Positions 36,729-45,916 of a stretch of 64,000 nt of DNA are shown here, one piece after another. This DNA is from Desulfonatronum sp. SC1. GTDB lineage: Bacteria > Desulfobacterota > Desulfovibrionia > Desulfovibrionales > Desulfonatronaceae. The stretch lies in NCBI RefSeq assembly GCF_003046795.1, contig NZ_PZKN01000022.1, forward strand, positions 1-64,000. The letters run 5' to 3'. The position numbers and the translations under genes are program-made. Within the stretch, counting starts at the first letter, position 1. Every line of letters starts with the position of its first letter. The notes beneath the pieces are model-generated. The model had not been told where the DNA came from, made no database searches, and saw only the letters and a program-made list of their open reading frames with translations.

Positions 36729-38224
36729 CCATCGCTCTTGACGGTTGGTCTTAACCCGGACCTTGTCTCCTCGTCTCCACCTTGGAGGACGTAAATTTCC
36801 AACTCATCGTCCATCCCCGGTAACGGCCGCATCCCGACTGAAGTCAGTCCATGGCCTTTGTCGTGGTTGAGCGTGAAGTCAACGCTCGCGGCGATCCGGA
36901 CGTCCAGGGGCCTGGTCAGACGTTCGATTCTGCTGACCACGTTCACGGCATGGCCCATGACCGTGTATTCCATGCGCTCCGGGCTGCCGATGTTTCCCGC
37001 CAGTACCGGGCCGGAATGCAGGCCGATGGAGTTTCGCAGGCGCAGGTCCGGACCCAGCCGCAATTGCTCATTCAACTCGTCGCATCGGGCGACCATGGCT
37101 TTGGCTGCTTTCAAGGCAGCGTGGTGTTCCTGTTCCAGAGGAACGGGATGTCCGAAAACCGCCAGGACCATGTCCCCGACAAACTTGTCCACAATGCCGC
37201 CGTGATGCTGAATCACCTCGACCATGGCCGTGAGGTAGTCGTTGAGCAGACCCACCAGCAATTTGGGCGGCAGCTTCTGACACAGCCGGGAAAAACCGCG
37301 CAGGTCGCACACCAACAGCGTGGCGTTGTGCATTTCGCCGCCCAGTTCAAGGCGGTTCTTTAGCAGGTGTTCCATCGCTTCGGTCCCGAGGATTTTTCCC
37401 AGGCTGTTTTTCATCAGAGCCTTTTCACGCAATTCCGTGACCATGGCGTTGTAACTCCGCGCTGAAGCGACGATTTCTCTTGGTCCCGACTCATCCAGAC
37501 GTTGGGAATAGTCACCTTCGCCGACCTTGCCCAGGGCATGTTGCAGCTTGCCCAACGGACGAAAAATGCTGCGACTGAAGTACCAGCTCATGCCCATGGC
37601 CACGACCAAAGCGATGAACAGTGAGATCAGTCCGGCTTGGCGGATGGCCGCCAATTTGCCCTCTACGGTTGCCACGGTCATGTCGATGCCGATCAGGGCC
37701 ACGGGACGTCCCGCGGAGTCGTGAATCGGGGCGTAACCGGACATGGTCGCCCCCCATTGGTCGTAATGCGGACGTTCATCGCTGGAAGGCCGCACGAATC
37801 CCTGCAAAAGCGCTATCGGCGGATCAGGATACAAGGCCCCGATGGGCTCCGGTAGTTCGTCCTCGCTGATGATTCCGTCACCGTCGTCGTCATGGGCTGG
37901 TGAGTCCACGATAAATCGCACCTGGCCATGCTCCAGGCGCATGGTGTAGGCGAAAAGGTATTCTTGACCGGTCTGGGCGATAATGCCCATCAGTTCTTGG
38001 ATTTCCAGGTATTCCGGTGAGGTCGCCTGCTCCGGCTCGGTCAGTTTTCGCAAAATGTCCCCGTCCACGAGCATGGCGGCGATTTTGGCCGTGGCCTTGA
38101 GCTGATCTCGGATGGAATCCAGCATGGCGCTTCTGGCTTGATAGTAGAAGTAGGAGCCCGTGGCCCCGGAGGCCATGACGGCGATCAACAGGATGCCGAG
38201 GAAGAGTTTGACGCTCAGTCGCAT
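36725..38224 (-). CDS. Membrane adenylate/guanylate cyclase with EF-hand-like sensor loop
   Basis: A 499-residue class III cyclase. Two membrane segments (about 4-28 and 197-214) enclose a periplasmic sensor domain, then HAMP (about 215-268) and a cyclase domain (about 305-480). Catalytic residues: metal Asp in VCDLRGF and VGDMVLAVFG, the Lys of VDKFVGD expected to read adenine, and Asn/Arg in NVVSRIE. The motif that usually reads GDxVN is GHAVN here. Residues 112-123 of the sensor form a textbook EF-hand loop (DDDGDGIISEDE), hinting at calcium sensing. The 5' end overlaps the tilS stop by ten bases. Confidence 0.9.
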   Translation of the reverse strand: MRLSVKLFLGILLIAVMASGATGSYFYYQARSAMLDSIRDQLKATAKIAAMLVDGDILRKLTEPEQATSPEYLEIQELMGIIAQTGQEYLFAYTMRLEHGQVRFIVDSPAHDDDGDGIISEDELPEPIGALYPDPPIALLQGFVRPSSDERPHYDQWGATMSGYAPIHDSAGRPVALIGIDMTVATVEGKLAAIRQAGLISLFIALVVAMGMSWYFSRSIFRPLGKLQHALGKVGEGDYSQRLDESGPREIVASARSYNAMVTELREKALMKNSLGKILGTEAMEHLLKNRLELGGEMHNATLLVCDLRGFSRLCQKLPPKLLVGLLNDYLTAMVEVIQHHGGIVDKFVGDMVLAVFGHPVPLEQEHHAALKAAKAMVARCDELNEQLRLGPDLRLRNSIGLHSGPVLAGNIGSPERMEYTVMGHAVNVVSRIERLTRPLDVRIAASVDFTLNHDKGHGLTSVGMRPLPGMDDELEIYVLQGGDEETRSGLRPTVKSDG

Positions 38225-39276
38225 GAGGTGGAAGTCTCCTGTGACGTGAAGGTTCGTGACGTGGCGAAGCGGATACCAGCTGGGTTGATCATGGCGGACT
38301 TGCCGCCCGGGAATTGGAGGGTTGCTTCTATTCGGCGGTTTTTCCAGGCTTGGTCAAGGCGTAAAAGGGAGTCGTGCAGAGCTTGGCCTGGCCCGAGGTC
38401 GTCGATCATGGCTTTGTAGAGGCGCAGGCGCAACCCTGGGTGCAGGGTGCGCAAAAGGGAGGACTCCAAGTACCGTCCGCACTGTTTAGCCTGCAGAGCA
38501 AGCGGCGTGATCAGGGATGTAAAGAGATCGCCGTCCAATTCTCCTTGTCGGTGCAGACGGGTGATGGCCTCCAGGAATCGAGGGTTCTCCCGGATCATCA
38601 GAGGAACTATATCCTTACGAACGCGGTTGCGGGTGTGGTTCGGGTCCGCGTTGCTGACGTCTTCGGACCAAGACACTCCGGTGTCGTTTAAAAAATCCCG
38701 GAGATCCTGCTTGGGAACGTGGAGCAGAGGGCGCAGGAGCAGGCGTGCCGAATCCCAGCAAGGCATCCCGGCCAACCCCGGCCACCCTGTCCCGCGGATC
38801 AAGCGCATCAGTACGTCCTCGGCCAAGTCGTCGGCATGGTGGGCGGTGAGCAGCATGTCAGCGTTGAGTTGTCGCCGCACCCCGAAGAGAAAGCGATAGC
38901 GCAGGGTGCGTCCGGCTTCCTCCAGGCCGGTTCCGGTAATCCGGGCGTACCGGGCGACATTGCTTCTCCCCACCGTGATCCGGACGCCGAGACGTCGGCA
39001 GAACTCCGCGACATGGCCCGCCTCCTGGGCGGATTCCGGACGCAGCCCATGGTCCAGGTGGGCGACGTTGATCGTGAGCTCCAGGCGAGGGGCCAGACAA
39101 TGCAGGATCAACAGCAGGGCCGTGGAATCGCTCCCGGCGGAGCAGGCCAGTAACAGGTGGCGATGGTGAAGGGGAAGAGCGAGGTCGTGGAGGAGAAATC
39201 GCTCGATGCCCAGACAAAACCGCGCCCAGGTGGGTGGCAGGTCCTGGATGGTGGTGGGCGGAGCGGAAGAGTGCAT
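38215..39276 (-). CDS. tilS: tRNA(Ile)-lysidine synthetase
   Basis: A 353-residue enzyme that converts the wobble C of tRNA-Ile2 (anticodon CAU) to lysidine so it reads AUA. The N-type ATP pyrophosphatase loop is present but reads ACSAGSDSTALL where most relatives have SGGxDS. Other family words are HLDHGLRPES, a histidine-rich HHADDLAEDVLMRLIRGTG, and PLLHVPKQDLRDFL. A probable substrate tRNA is encoded at 20932-21007. It overlaps the downstream cyclase gene by ten bases. Confidence 0.94.
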   Translation of the reverse strand: MHSSAPPTTIQDLPPTWARFCLGIERFLLHDLALPLHHRHLLLACSAGSDSTALLLILHCLAPRLELTINVAHLDHGLRPESAQEAGHVAEFCRRLGVRITVGRSNVARYARITGTGLEEAGRTLRYRFLFGVRRQLNADMLLTAHHADDLAEDVLMRLIRGTGWPGLAGMPCWDSARLLLRPLLHVPKQDLRDFLNDTGVSWSEDVSNADPNHTRNRVRKDIVPLMIRENPRFLEAITRLHRQGELDGDLFTSLITPLALQAKQCGRYLESSLLRTLHPGLRLRLYKAMIDDLGPGQALHDSLLRLDQAWKNRRIEATLQFPGGKSAMINPAGIRFATSRTFTSQETSTSCD

Positions 39277-39319
39277 GCTGTGTCTGAAGAAATCCGGACG
39301 GTTGCGCCTTTGAAAGCCT

Positions 39320-39655
39320 TTATACCGGGATGTCCAGTTCAGCCAGCATGGCGTCGATTTGGTTCAGAATCCAGTCCCGTTGGTCCCTGTCGGCGTAGGC
39401 GATGCAGGAGCAGCGCAGTTTGCCTCGACCTCGGATCAGCAGTTCCACTTTCAGCCAGTTTGGGCCGGTTTCCAGGGAGCAGACGAAGGGGCCGCACTGG
39501 GCCGCGTGCTCGCGCTGTTCCGCGGAGAGGAGGTTGTCTGGGATTTCCAGCCAGTACATATCCTCCACGGAAGCCTTAACTGTTTTAGCCTCAAGGCAGG
39601 CCATAAGGCGCTGCATGTCCGCGGAAATGAGTTCGTCGATCAGGTAGGCGCGCAA
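39320..39655 (-). CDS. Small protein of unknown function downstream of hemA
   Basis: A 111-residue soluble protein with a mixed alpha/beta pattern: MRAYLIDELIS start, IPDNLLSAEQREHA in the middle, then alternating hydrophobics (WLKVELLIRGRGKLRCSCIA) typical of a beta sheet. It has four Cys but no recognised metal motif. It follows hemA by 42 bases on the same strand and precedes tilS, so it belongs to the heme/siroheme transcription unit by position. No domain is assigned. Confidence 0.7.
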   Translation of the reverse strand: MRAYLIDELISADMQRLMACLEAKTVKASVEDMYWLEIPDNLLSAEQREHAAQCGPFVCSLETGPNWLKVELLIRGRGKLRCSCIAYADRDQRDWILNQIDAMLAELDIPV

Positions 39656-39697
39656 TGGTGTCTCTCCAAGAGTGTTTGCAGCGAGGCTCGGGACGAT

Positions 39698-41032
39698 TCA
39701 TTCCTCGCTTGATTGGGGTTTGCGTCGATCCGGATGGGCGTCCGGGCTGGGCGGCTCGTTGTCCAGGTTGAACATCCGGCGGGTGACGTCGATGTACCGT
39801 GTCCCGGCGTCCTCTTCCTGGGCGCGGCGCTTCAGGAAGTCCAACGGCTGGTGATACAGCTTGTGGGCCAGGGAGAGCACCAGTGTCTCCAGGGCCTGGC
39901 TCACTTCCGGGTCGTCGGCTTTCGAGCCCAGGCGACGCAGGGTTTTTTTGAGTTCCTTGCGGGCGATCCGTTCTCCGCCGGCCAGAAGGTCCAGAATGGT
40001 CGGCTTGAGGTCCAGGGAACGCAGCCAACAGGCGAACTTTTCCGTTTCCTCCTGGACAATGACCATGGCCTTGGCCGCCTCGGTTTTGCGCTGGCCTAGA
40101 TTTTCCTCCACCACTTCCTTCAGGTCGTCGATGTCGTAGAGGTAGATGTTGTCCAGGTTGTTCACGTCCGGGTCGATGTCCCGGGGCACGGCGATATCGA
40201 TGAAAAACATCGGCCGGTTGCGGCGGCGTTTCATGATGGATTGGATATCGCGACGCTGGATTACCGTCTGGGTCGCTCCGGTGGAACTGATGACGATGTC
40301 CGCTTCGGCCATGCGCTCGAACAGTTCGGCGAAGAGCACGGCCTCCCCCTTGATGCGGGAGGCCAGTTCACAGCCCCGGGCGTGGGTGCGGTTGGCGATG
40401 AGCATCCGTTTGACCCCGGCTGAGAGCAGGTGGGTGGCAGCCAGCTCGGCCATTTCTCCGGCCCCCACGAGCATGGCGGTCTGGCTGGAGAGGTCGCCGA
40501 AGATGCGCTTGGCCAATTCCACGGCGGCGAAACTGATGGACACCGCGTTGGAGGCGACTTTCGTCTCCGTGCGCACCCGTTTGGCCACGGAGAAGGATTT
40601 GTGCAGGAGCCGGTTCAGGACCACGCCGGAAGCCCCCTGCTTGACGCTGCTCCGGTAGGCCTGTTTGAGCTGGCCGAGAATCTGGGGCTCGCCCAGGACC
40701 ATGGAATCCAGGCTGGAGGCCACGGAAAACAGGTGGGTCACCGCGTCCAGGTTGCGGTGGGTGTAGGTGTGATCCTGCAATTCATGGACGTCGCCCCCGC
40801 AACAGTTGGCCCAAAAGCGCAGGATCTCCCGTACCGTGTCCTTGTCTTCACGGCCAACGGTTAATAGTTCCACCCGATTACAGGTGGAAAGGATCATGGC
40901 CTCTTTCACGCCGGACTTGGCGGCGATCAGCCCCTGGTCCCGCGGGTCGACGTCGGGCAGGGCGTAGCGCTCCCGGACCTCGACCGGGGCGGTGCGGTGG
41001 TTGAGTCCAAGCAAACAGATGGATTGGTTCAT
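39698..41032 (-). CDS. hemA: Glutamyl-tRNA reductase
   Basis: A 444-residue enzyme catalysing the first committed step of tetrapyrrole synthesis. N-terminal catalytic domain: LLGLNHRTAPVEVRERYA and the active-site Cys in ILSTCNRVEL near 49-58. The NADPH domain has MLVGAGEMAELAATHL and ISSTGATQTVI. A C-terminal dimerisation helix follows. It sits four bases after the cytochrome c assembly gene and belongs to a tetrapyrrole operon with the siroheme dehydrogenase. Confidence 0.97.
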   Translation of the reverse strand: MNQSICLLGLNHRTAPVEVRERYALPDVDPRDQGLIAAKSGVKEAMILSTCNRVELLTVGREDKDTVREILRFWANCCGGDVHELQDHTYTHRNLDAVTHLFSVASSLDSMVLGEPQILGQLKQAYRSSVKQGASGVVLNRLLHKSFSVAKRVRTETKVASNAVSISFAAVELAKRIFGDLSSQTAMLVGAGEMAELAATHLLSAGVKRMLIANRTHARGCELASRIKGEAVLFAELFERMAEADIVISSTGATQTVIQRRDIQSIMKRRRNRPMFFIDIAVPRDIDPDVNNLDNIYLYDIDDLKEVVEENLGQRKTEAAKAMVIVQEETEKFACWLRSLDLKPTILDLLAGGERIARKELKKTLRRLGSKADDPEVSQALETLVLSLAHKLYHQPLDFLKRRAQEEDAGTRYIDVTRRMFNLDNEPPSPDAHPDRRKPQSSEE

Positions 41033-41035
41033 GAC

Positions 41036-41863
41036 TTAGGGTTGAAAGCTGTGGTGGGTCTCGAGGAAAAAGTTGATCCCCAGCATGGAGACCAGGGACA
41101 AAGCGAAGATCCAGATGGCCAGCTTGGCCGGCTTGCGGCCGCGCCAGCCGTTGACTAGGCGCTGGTGGAAGAGAAAGGCGAAGAGCAGCCAGACGATAAT
41201 GGCCGCGACTTCCTTGGGATCCCAGGAGAAGAAGCGCTCCCAGGTGAAGTGCGCCCAAAGGAATCCGGAAAGCAGGCCCACGGTGAACAGTGGAAATCCC
41301 AGGTTCACGGCCCAGGCGTTGACCTGATCGAACAGGGACAGGGAGGGCAGATCCTTGCTCAGGCCGGTGATCTTGGTTTTGCCCTTGATCTTGTTTTCCA
41401 GGAACAGGTAGACCGCCCCTGCGCTGGCAGCCATGGCCAGCAGGCAGATGCTCAGGAACAGGGTGCCGATATGCAGCCCGAACCATAGCCCCATGAAGCT
41501 TTCCGGCAGGATGACCTCCATGCTGGGCAGGGTCGTGGCGAAGGAGTAGACGATCAGGGCCAGGGGCAGGGAGGTCAGGGCCAGAAAGTGCATCCGCAGC
41601 CGCCAGTTCAGGACCAGGGAGACGATGATCAAGGTCCAGGCCATCAGGCTGAAGTAAAACGGTCCGTGACCCAGGGCGTCCGAACCGTAACGGGCCAAAT
41701 ACAGCCCGACATCCACGGTGTGCAGGCCGAAGCCGAGCAGGGTCGCGATTTGCCCACCGGAACGGAGAAGGGGGCCGCGGATCAGCACCGCGAGAATATG
41801 CAGAACGGCCCCGAGAAAATAGAGCGCCAGAACGGCTAATTCGAGGGTTTCAGTCAGGTTCAC
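41036..41863 (-). CDS. ccsA: Cytochrome c assembly protein, CcsA/CcmC family
   Basis: A 275-residue protein with about eight membrane segments. The tryptophan-rich heme-handling motif is seen as ERFFSWDPKEVAAIIVWLL at about 204-222, flanked by conserved His residues (HTVDVGLYL, GLHIGTLFLS, FLFHQRLVNG). It is predicted to present heme for attachment to c-type cytochromes. It overlaps the siroheme dehydrogenase gene by 14 bases upstream and runs into hemA after three bases, so the three are tightly coupled. Confidence 0.9.
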   Translation of the reverse strand: MNLTETLELAVLALYFLGAVLHILAVLIRGPLLRSGGQIATLLGFGLHTVDVGLYLARYGSDALGHGPFYFSLMAWTLIIVSLVLNWRLRMHFLALTSLPLALIVYSFATTLPSMEVILPESFMGLWFGLHIGTLFLSICLLAMAASAGAVYLFLENKIKGKTKITGLSKDLPSLSLFDQVNAWAVNLGFPLFTVGLLSGFLWAHFTWERFFSWDPKEVAAIIVWLLFAFLFHQRLVNGWRGRKPAKLAIWIFALSLVSMLGINFFLETHHSFQP

Positions 41864-42527
41864 CGATCACGTCCTCCAAGCGGGGATGCAGGCTTTCGGG
41901 GAGATGACGTCGCAACACTTCCAGAATTCGGGCGTCGTTCCCTGACTGCACGGCATCCAGCAGTTGGGATTGGGTCAAGGCCCGGAACACGGCGGTATTC
42001 TCCGACGTGGGCAGGTTCAAATCCAGAATCAGCGGGCGCAGACGGCGCATGAGGGCCAGGAACCGGGCGTATTCCGGTCCGAAGCAGGCGCCGAGGTCCT
42101 GGCGGATTTTTTTGGCCAGGGCCGGACTGGAGCCGGACGTAGACACGGCGATGGTCAGGTCGCCTTGGGAGTGCATGGCCGGGAGAATAAAGCTGCATTT
42201 CTCGGGCTGGTCCACGATGTTGCAGAGTATCCCTCGTTCGGCGCACAACCGACTGATTCGCCAGTTCAGGTTTTCGTCGCTGGTACTGGCGATGACCAGG
42301 AAGCAGCCTTCCAGATCCTCCGGAAGAAACGTGCGGATATGGTATTCCACCAAGCCCTGCTCGATGAGTTCTCGCCAGCAGGGATCCGGTTCTCGGGTAT
42401 CCACGATCCGCAATCGTCCCGGGGCGCAGGACAGGAGCGTGCGGACCTTGCGCGTCCCCACCTGGCCCACGCCGACCACCAGGCAGTATTTGTCGTGCAG
42501 ATCGAGAAGAATGGGATAGTAGCGCAT
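41850..42527 (-). CDS. Precorrin-2 dehydrogenase / sirohydrochlorin ferrochelatase (MET8-like)
   Basis: A 225-residue protein matching the N-terminal part of CysG and yeast Met8p. It starts RYYPILLDLHDKYCLVVGVGQVGTRKV with the NAD-binding loop, then FLVIASTSDENLN with the expected Asp region, CNIVDQPEKCSFILPA and ISTSGSSPALAKKIRQ-like VSTSGSSPALAKKIRQ. It oxidises precorrin-2 to sirohydrochlorin, the branch toward siroheme and, in sulfate reducers, toward heme by the alternative pathway. The methyltransferase half of CysG is absent. Confidence 0.93.
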   Translation of the reverse strand: MRYYPILLDLHDKYCLVVGVGQVGTRKVRTLLSCAPGRLRIVDTREPDPCWRELIEQGLVEYHIRTFLPEDLEGCFLVIASTSDENLNWRISRLCAERGILCNIVDQPEKCSFILPAMHSQGDLTIAVSTSGSSPALAKKIRQDLGACFGPEYARFLALMRRLRPLILDLNLPTSENTAVFRALTQSQLLDAVQSGNDARILEVLRRHLPESLHPRLEDVIGEPD

Positions 42528-42545
42528 GACGGTGTTGGGAATTCC

Positions 42546-44273
42546 TTACTGGCGGGCGGCAGCGTAAAAGCCGATGGTCACCCACTGCCCCTTGGAATAG
42601 TTGAAACCGCGAATAATGGCCAGCCGTTCCACGTCCAGGCCAAGATTGCCCACGGCTTCATGAAAGCGCTGCTCCTGGCGGGATTCGACCAGCGCCAGGC
42701 CGTTGGGATGCTCCAGGAGATGGCTGGCGGCGTCCAGGTGATTGACCAGTCGGGTTGGGGTTCCCAGGAGAAAGGCCAGGCTGGGTTCCTGAAAGCCCGT
42801 TGAGGCGACGAGGCCGCTAAGGTCCGGATGTTCCCGGCGCAGGGAGTCCACGGTTTGCAGCACGGCCCGGCTGACCCAGAATCCGCGCAGTTCGGGCAGG
42901 CCCTTGCCCAGAATGACCGGAAACACCAGGACCGCGCCCAGCAGGAGAATCCCGCAAACCTGGGTCATCCGTCCCTCCTGGTAGGCTCGCCATGCCAGGG
43001 CGGTCATGGCCAGGACGATCAGGGCCGCGAGAACGCCCCACCAGGAGAAGGCCTTGTCCAGGTAAAGCGGGGCCACGATCAAGCCGATGCCCAGCACGAC
43101 CCCAATGGCCAGCCACAGCCCGGCTCCGATTTTGGGAATCCAGGTCGCGAATCGGCCTGGAGAGCCTGCCGTCGTGGATGAGACGCCGGGATGGGCCGCC
43201 CGTTGAGTGAGTGTGGCCAGCCAGACGCCGATGAGCAGGGCGATGGCCGGATACATGGGCAGGACATAGTGGGGTAGTTTGGTGGGTACCAGCTCAAAGA
43301 CGATCCAGGACGGGACGATCCAGGCCCAGAGAAAGCGGACCAGGCGGTCCGTTTTACGCAGGGACCAGGTCTGGACCAGGGTTGGCCAGGCCAGCAGCGA
43401 TCCCGGCCAGAAGGTCAGGGTGAACAGCAGCAGATACATTCCCGGAGGCGCGCCGTGGGATTCGTGGCCGGAAATCAGTTTGGGCAGCAGGTCGCCAGTG
43501 ACCGCGTCGGAGACGAAGGAGCCATCCGTGGCCAGACTGACGGCGATGAGCCAGGGCAGGACCATGGCCGCGGTCAGGAGCAGGCCGGCCTTGGGTCGCA
43601 GTCCGCTTAGCCAGGCAAAGCGTCCGTAAGTGATTGTTTCCGGGGCACGGCGATCGGCGATGAACAGGGTCAGCAGGGTCAGCCCGGAGATCATCGGCCC
43701 CACCGGACCCTTGAGCAGGATGGACCCGCCCATGCCGCCCCAGAACAACAGCCAGAGCCACGGTTCCGGCTGCTGGTCCGCCGGGCGGATGTAGCAGCGG
43801 GCCAGGGCCACCTGCATGGCCGTGATGGAGGCTAGGAGCATGGCGTCGGTTTTGGCCAGGTGGGCCTCGGTGACCAGCAGGATGGTGCAGGCCAGCAGGG
43901 CCGCGGCGGCCAGGGCGAAACGGATGTCCATGGCTCGTCTGGCCAGGGAAAAAGTCAGCAGCACGGCCAGTACGGCCCCCAGCACGGACGGCAGGCGATA
44001 GGGCCAAAGGGCCTCGGGATTGGTCAGACGGGCCGAGGCGGCCTGGAGCCAGTAGATGCCCACGGGCTTTTTGTGGCGATCCTGTTCCTGGAATTTGATC
44101 CGGATGTAGTCCCCTTCTTCCAGCATCTGCCGGGAAGCCTGGGCGAAACGGGCCTCGTCCCGGTCAAAGGGAGGCAGGGTGGTCATGCCCGGCAGGAACA
44201 GCACCAGGCAGAGGCAGAACAGGATCAGGTATCCGAAAGTGGCGGCAAAGGGGCCGTCGAGAAATTTTGTCAT
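42546..44273 (-). CDS. GT39-like membrane glycosyltransferase (ArnT family)
   Basis: A 575-residue protein with 11 or more membrane segments. The first periplasmic loop has FDRDEARFAQASRQMLEEGDY near 30-50, where the Asp-Glu pair is the family's catalytic motif, then KPVGIYWLQAASARL. Members transfer a sugar from a polyprenyl-phosphate carrier to lipid A or proteins. ATG 44273 (MTKFLDG) gives the normal start; the frame continues upstream into the neighbouring VTT gene but that part is a shadow. The GT2 gene two positions upstream could make the carrier-linked sugar. Confidence 0.9.
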   Translation of the reverse strand: MTKFLDGPFAATFGYLILFCLCLVLFLPGMTTLPPFDRDEARFAQASRQMLEEGDYIRIKFQEQDRHKKPVGIYWLQAASARLTNPEALWPYRLPSVLGAVLAVLLTFSLARRAMDIRFALAAAALLACTILLVTEAHLAKTDAMLLASITAMQVALARCYIRPADQQPEPWLWLLFWGGMGGSILLKGPVGPMISGLTLLTLFIADRRAPETITYGRFAWLSGLRPKAGLLLTAAMVLPWLIAVSLATDGSFVSDAVTGDLLPKLISGHESHGAPPGMYLLLFTLTFWPGSLLAWPTLVQTWSLRKTDRLVRFLWAWIVPSWIVFELVPTKLPHYVLPMYPAIALLIGVWLATLTQRAAHPGVSSTTAGSPGRFATWIPKIGAGLWLAIGVVLGIGLIVAPLYLDKAFSWWGVLAALIVLAMTALAWRAYQEGRMTQVCGILLLGAVLVFPVILGKGLPELRGFWVSRAVLQTVDSLRREHPDLSGLVASTGFQEPSLAFLLGTPTRLVNHLDAASHLLEHPNGLALVESRQEQRFHEAVGNLGLDVERLAIIRGFNYSKGQWVTIGFYAAARQ

Positions 44274-44281
44274 ATGGTTGG

Positions 44282-45115
44282 TTATGGGGTCAATGGCGGG
44301 TTGGCGTGGTGCATTTTTCGGCGATAGGCGTCGATGCCGAACCAGATGATCACAAAGGCGATCACTGCGGCGACGATGAAGGCAATGCTGGTTTGGAGCG
44401 TCTCCTGGGTGGCCCCGGTCCCGATCAGGGTTGCTGGAATGGCCTGGGGAAAGGTGCCCAGAAACGTGCCCAGCAGAAAGTGACCATGCCGAAGGGGCAG
44501 CATGCCCATCATGATCGTGGAATAGAAGCCGGATAGCGGCATCATCCGGATTCCAAACACGGACATCACCCCGCCCTTGCCGATGCGTTTTTGAACGGCG
44601 TTCAGGTTGGGCCGGTGGCGGAGAAAGGAAAAGCTCCATCCCGCGTGGCGAACCAGATTGAAGACAACGTAAAAGCCCAGCACAGTTCCGGCCTGGGTCA
44701 GCACCAGACCCTGCCAGAAACCGAAGGCCATGCCGCCGATGGAGCAGAGCAGCAGCCGGGGAACGCCCAGGCAGACCAGGAGGGTCACTCCGGCGATGTA
44801 CAGCGCCATTCCGAAAAGGCCGCGCTGCGTGAACCAGACCCCGAGCAGTTCGGTCCTGGCCAGCAGGGAGCGCAGCGGCGTGACGTTCATCAGGACCAGC
44901 CCCAGCAGGACAACGCCGATCAGGACAATGCCTACCAAGCGTGAGCGGGTCCAGAATCCGCTTCCGATTTTCGTTTCGGCTTCCACGTCGGCTCCCGCAT
45001 CAGCCTTTGCGACGGAAAGACCGGGAGGACCTCCTGGAGGAGGTGCGGAGGCTTTATCGATGAGGTTCGTAGGGGAGTCCGTGGTGGTAAGGTGAATGGC
45101 GTGTTGATCAGTCAT
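44282..45115 (-). CDS. VTT (TVP38/TMEM64, DedA-related) membrane protein, second copy
   Basis: A 277-residue membrane protein with a 60-residue polar, Pro/Ala-rich N-terminal tail, then the VTT core: CLGVPRLLLCSIGGMAFGFW, GKGGVMSVFGIRMMPLSGFYST and LGTFLGTFPQAIPATLIGTG. ATG 45115 is chosen because it overlaps the GT2 stop by eight bases (ATGACTGA). Gene order GT2-VTT-GT39 suggests the protein handles a lipid-linked intermediate across the inner membrane, consistent with scramblase-like roles proposed for the family; this is inference. Confidence 0.87.
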   Translation of the reverse strand: MTDQHAIHLTTTDSPTNLIDKASAPPPGGPPGLSVAKADAGADVEAETKIGSGFWTRSRLVGIVLIGVVLLGLVLMNVTPLRSLLARTELLGVWFTQRGLFGMALYIAGVTLLVCLGVPRLLLCSIGGMAFGFWQGLVLTQAGTVLGFYVVFNLVRHAGWSFSFLRHRPNLNAVQKRIGKGGVMSVFGIRMMPLSGFYSTIMMGMLPLRHGHFLLGTFLGTFPQAIPATLIGTGATQETLQTSIAFIVAAVIAFVIIWFGIDAYRRKMHHANPPLTP

Positions 45116-45893
45116 GGGGCGGCGAAGAGGGGTTGTGAACGTGCTCCCAGCGCCGTGCCGGGATGGCTCGTCGAGCGTACCAGCGCACGGCGACGCAGTC
45201 CAGCAGCCCGCGCCAGAGGCGGTTGCCGATGCCGTACTTGGAAACGCCACTGATCCGGGGACGGTGGTTGATGGGCAGCTCGACCACGGTCAGTCCCCGG
45301 CAACGCAGCAGGGTGGGCAGAAAGCGGTGCATGCCGTTGAACACCAGGAGCTCCGGCAGGGCGGTTCGGCGCAGAGCACGGAACGTGCAGCCGGCGTCCG
45401 AGATCCGGTCCCCGGAGACCATGTCCCGGAATCGGTTGGCCAAGCGGGAGGAGACGCGCTTGACCCAATTGTCCCGGCGGTTGGCCCGGATGCCGCAAAC
45501 CATGTCCGTTTCCGGGGTCAGGGCGCGTAGCAGGCGGGGGATGTCCGTCGGGTCGTGCTGCATGTCCGCGTCCATGGTGACCAGAATTTGGCCACGGGCG
45601 ACCTGGAACCCGGTGGCGAAGGCCGCGCTTTGGCCCAGGTTGCGGGGGTGTCGAACGACCCGAAGCCGGTCGTGGTCGGCGCTCAGTCGGGTCAGCAGGC
45701 CCAGGCTGCCGTCCTGGCTGCAATCATCCACGCAGATAATTTCGGAGGGTCGGCCCAAACCGATCAGGACCGCCGTCAATTCGTCAAGAAGCTGCTCTAG
45801 GCAGCCTTCTTCATTGTAGACCGGCAGGATGCAGGAAACGGCTGGCTGCCCAGCGGTTGAGGGCGTGGAAGGTTCGGAGGGCGTGGAGAGCAT
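45108..45893 (-). CDS. Family 2 glycosyltransferase (polyprenyl-phosphate sugar synthase type)
   Basis: A 261-residue GT-A enzyme. It shows SCILPVYNEEGCLEQLL, the nucleotide-binding IICVDDCSQDGS, and the metal-binding MDADMQHDPTDI. It lacks the C-terminal membrane segments of some relatives. The closest types are dolichyl-phosphate mannose synthase and ArnC, which load a sugar onto a polyprenyl phosphate. It opens a three-gene operon with a VTT protein and an ArnT-like transferase. Confidence 0.9.
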   Translation of the reverse strand: MLSTPSEPSTPSTAGQPAVSCILPVYNEEGCLEQLLDELTAVLIGLGRPSEIICVDDCSQDGSLGLLTRLSADHDRLRVVRHPRNLGQSAAFATGFQVARGQILVTMDADMQHDPTDIPRLLRALTPETDMVCGIRANRRDNWVKRVSSRLANRFRDMVSGDRISDAGCTFRALRRTALPELLVFNGMHRFLPTLLRCRGLTVVELPINHRPRISGVSKYGIGNRLWRGLLDCVAVRWYARRAIPARRWEHVHNPSSPPHD

Positions 45894-45916
45894 GGGGCGA
45901 AAGCGCGGTAACAGTA

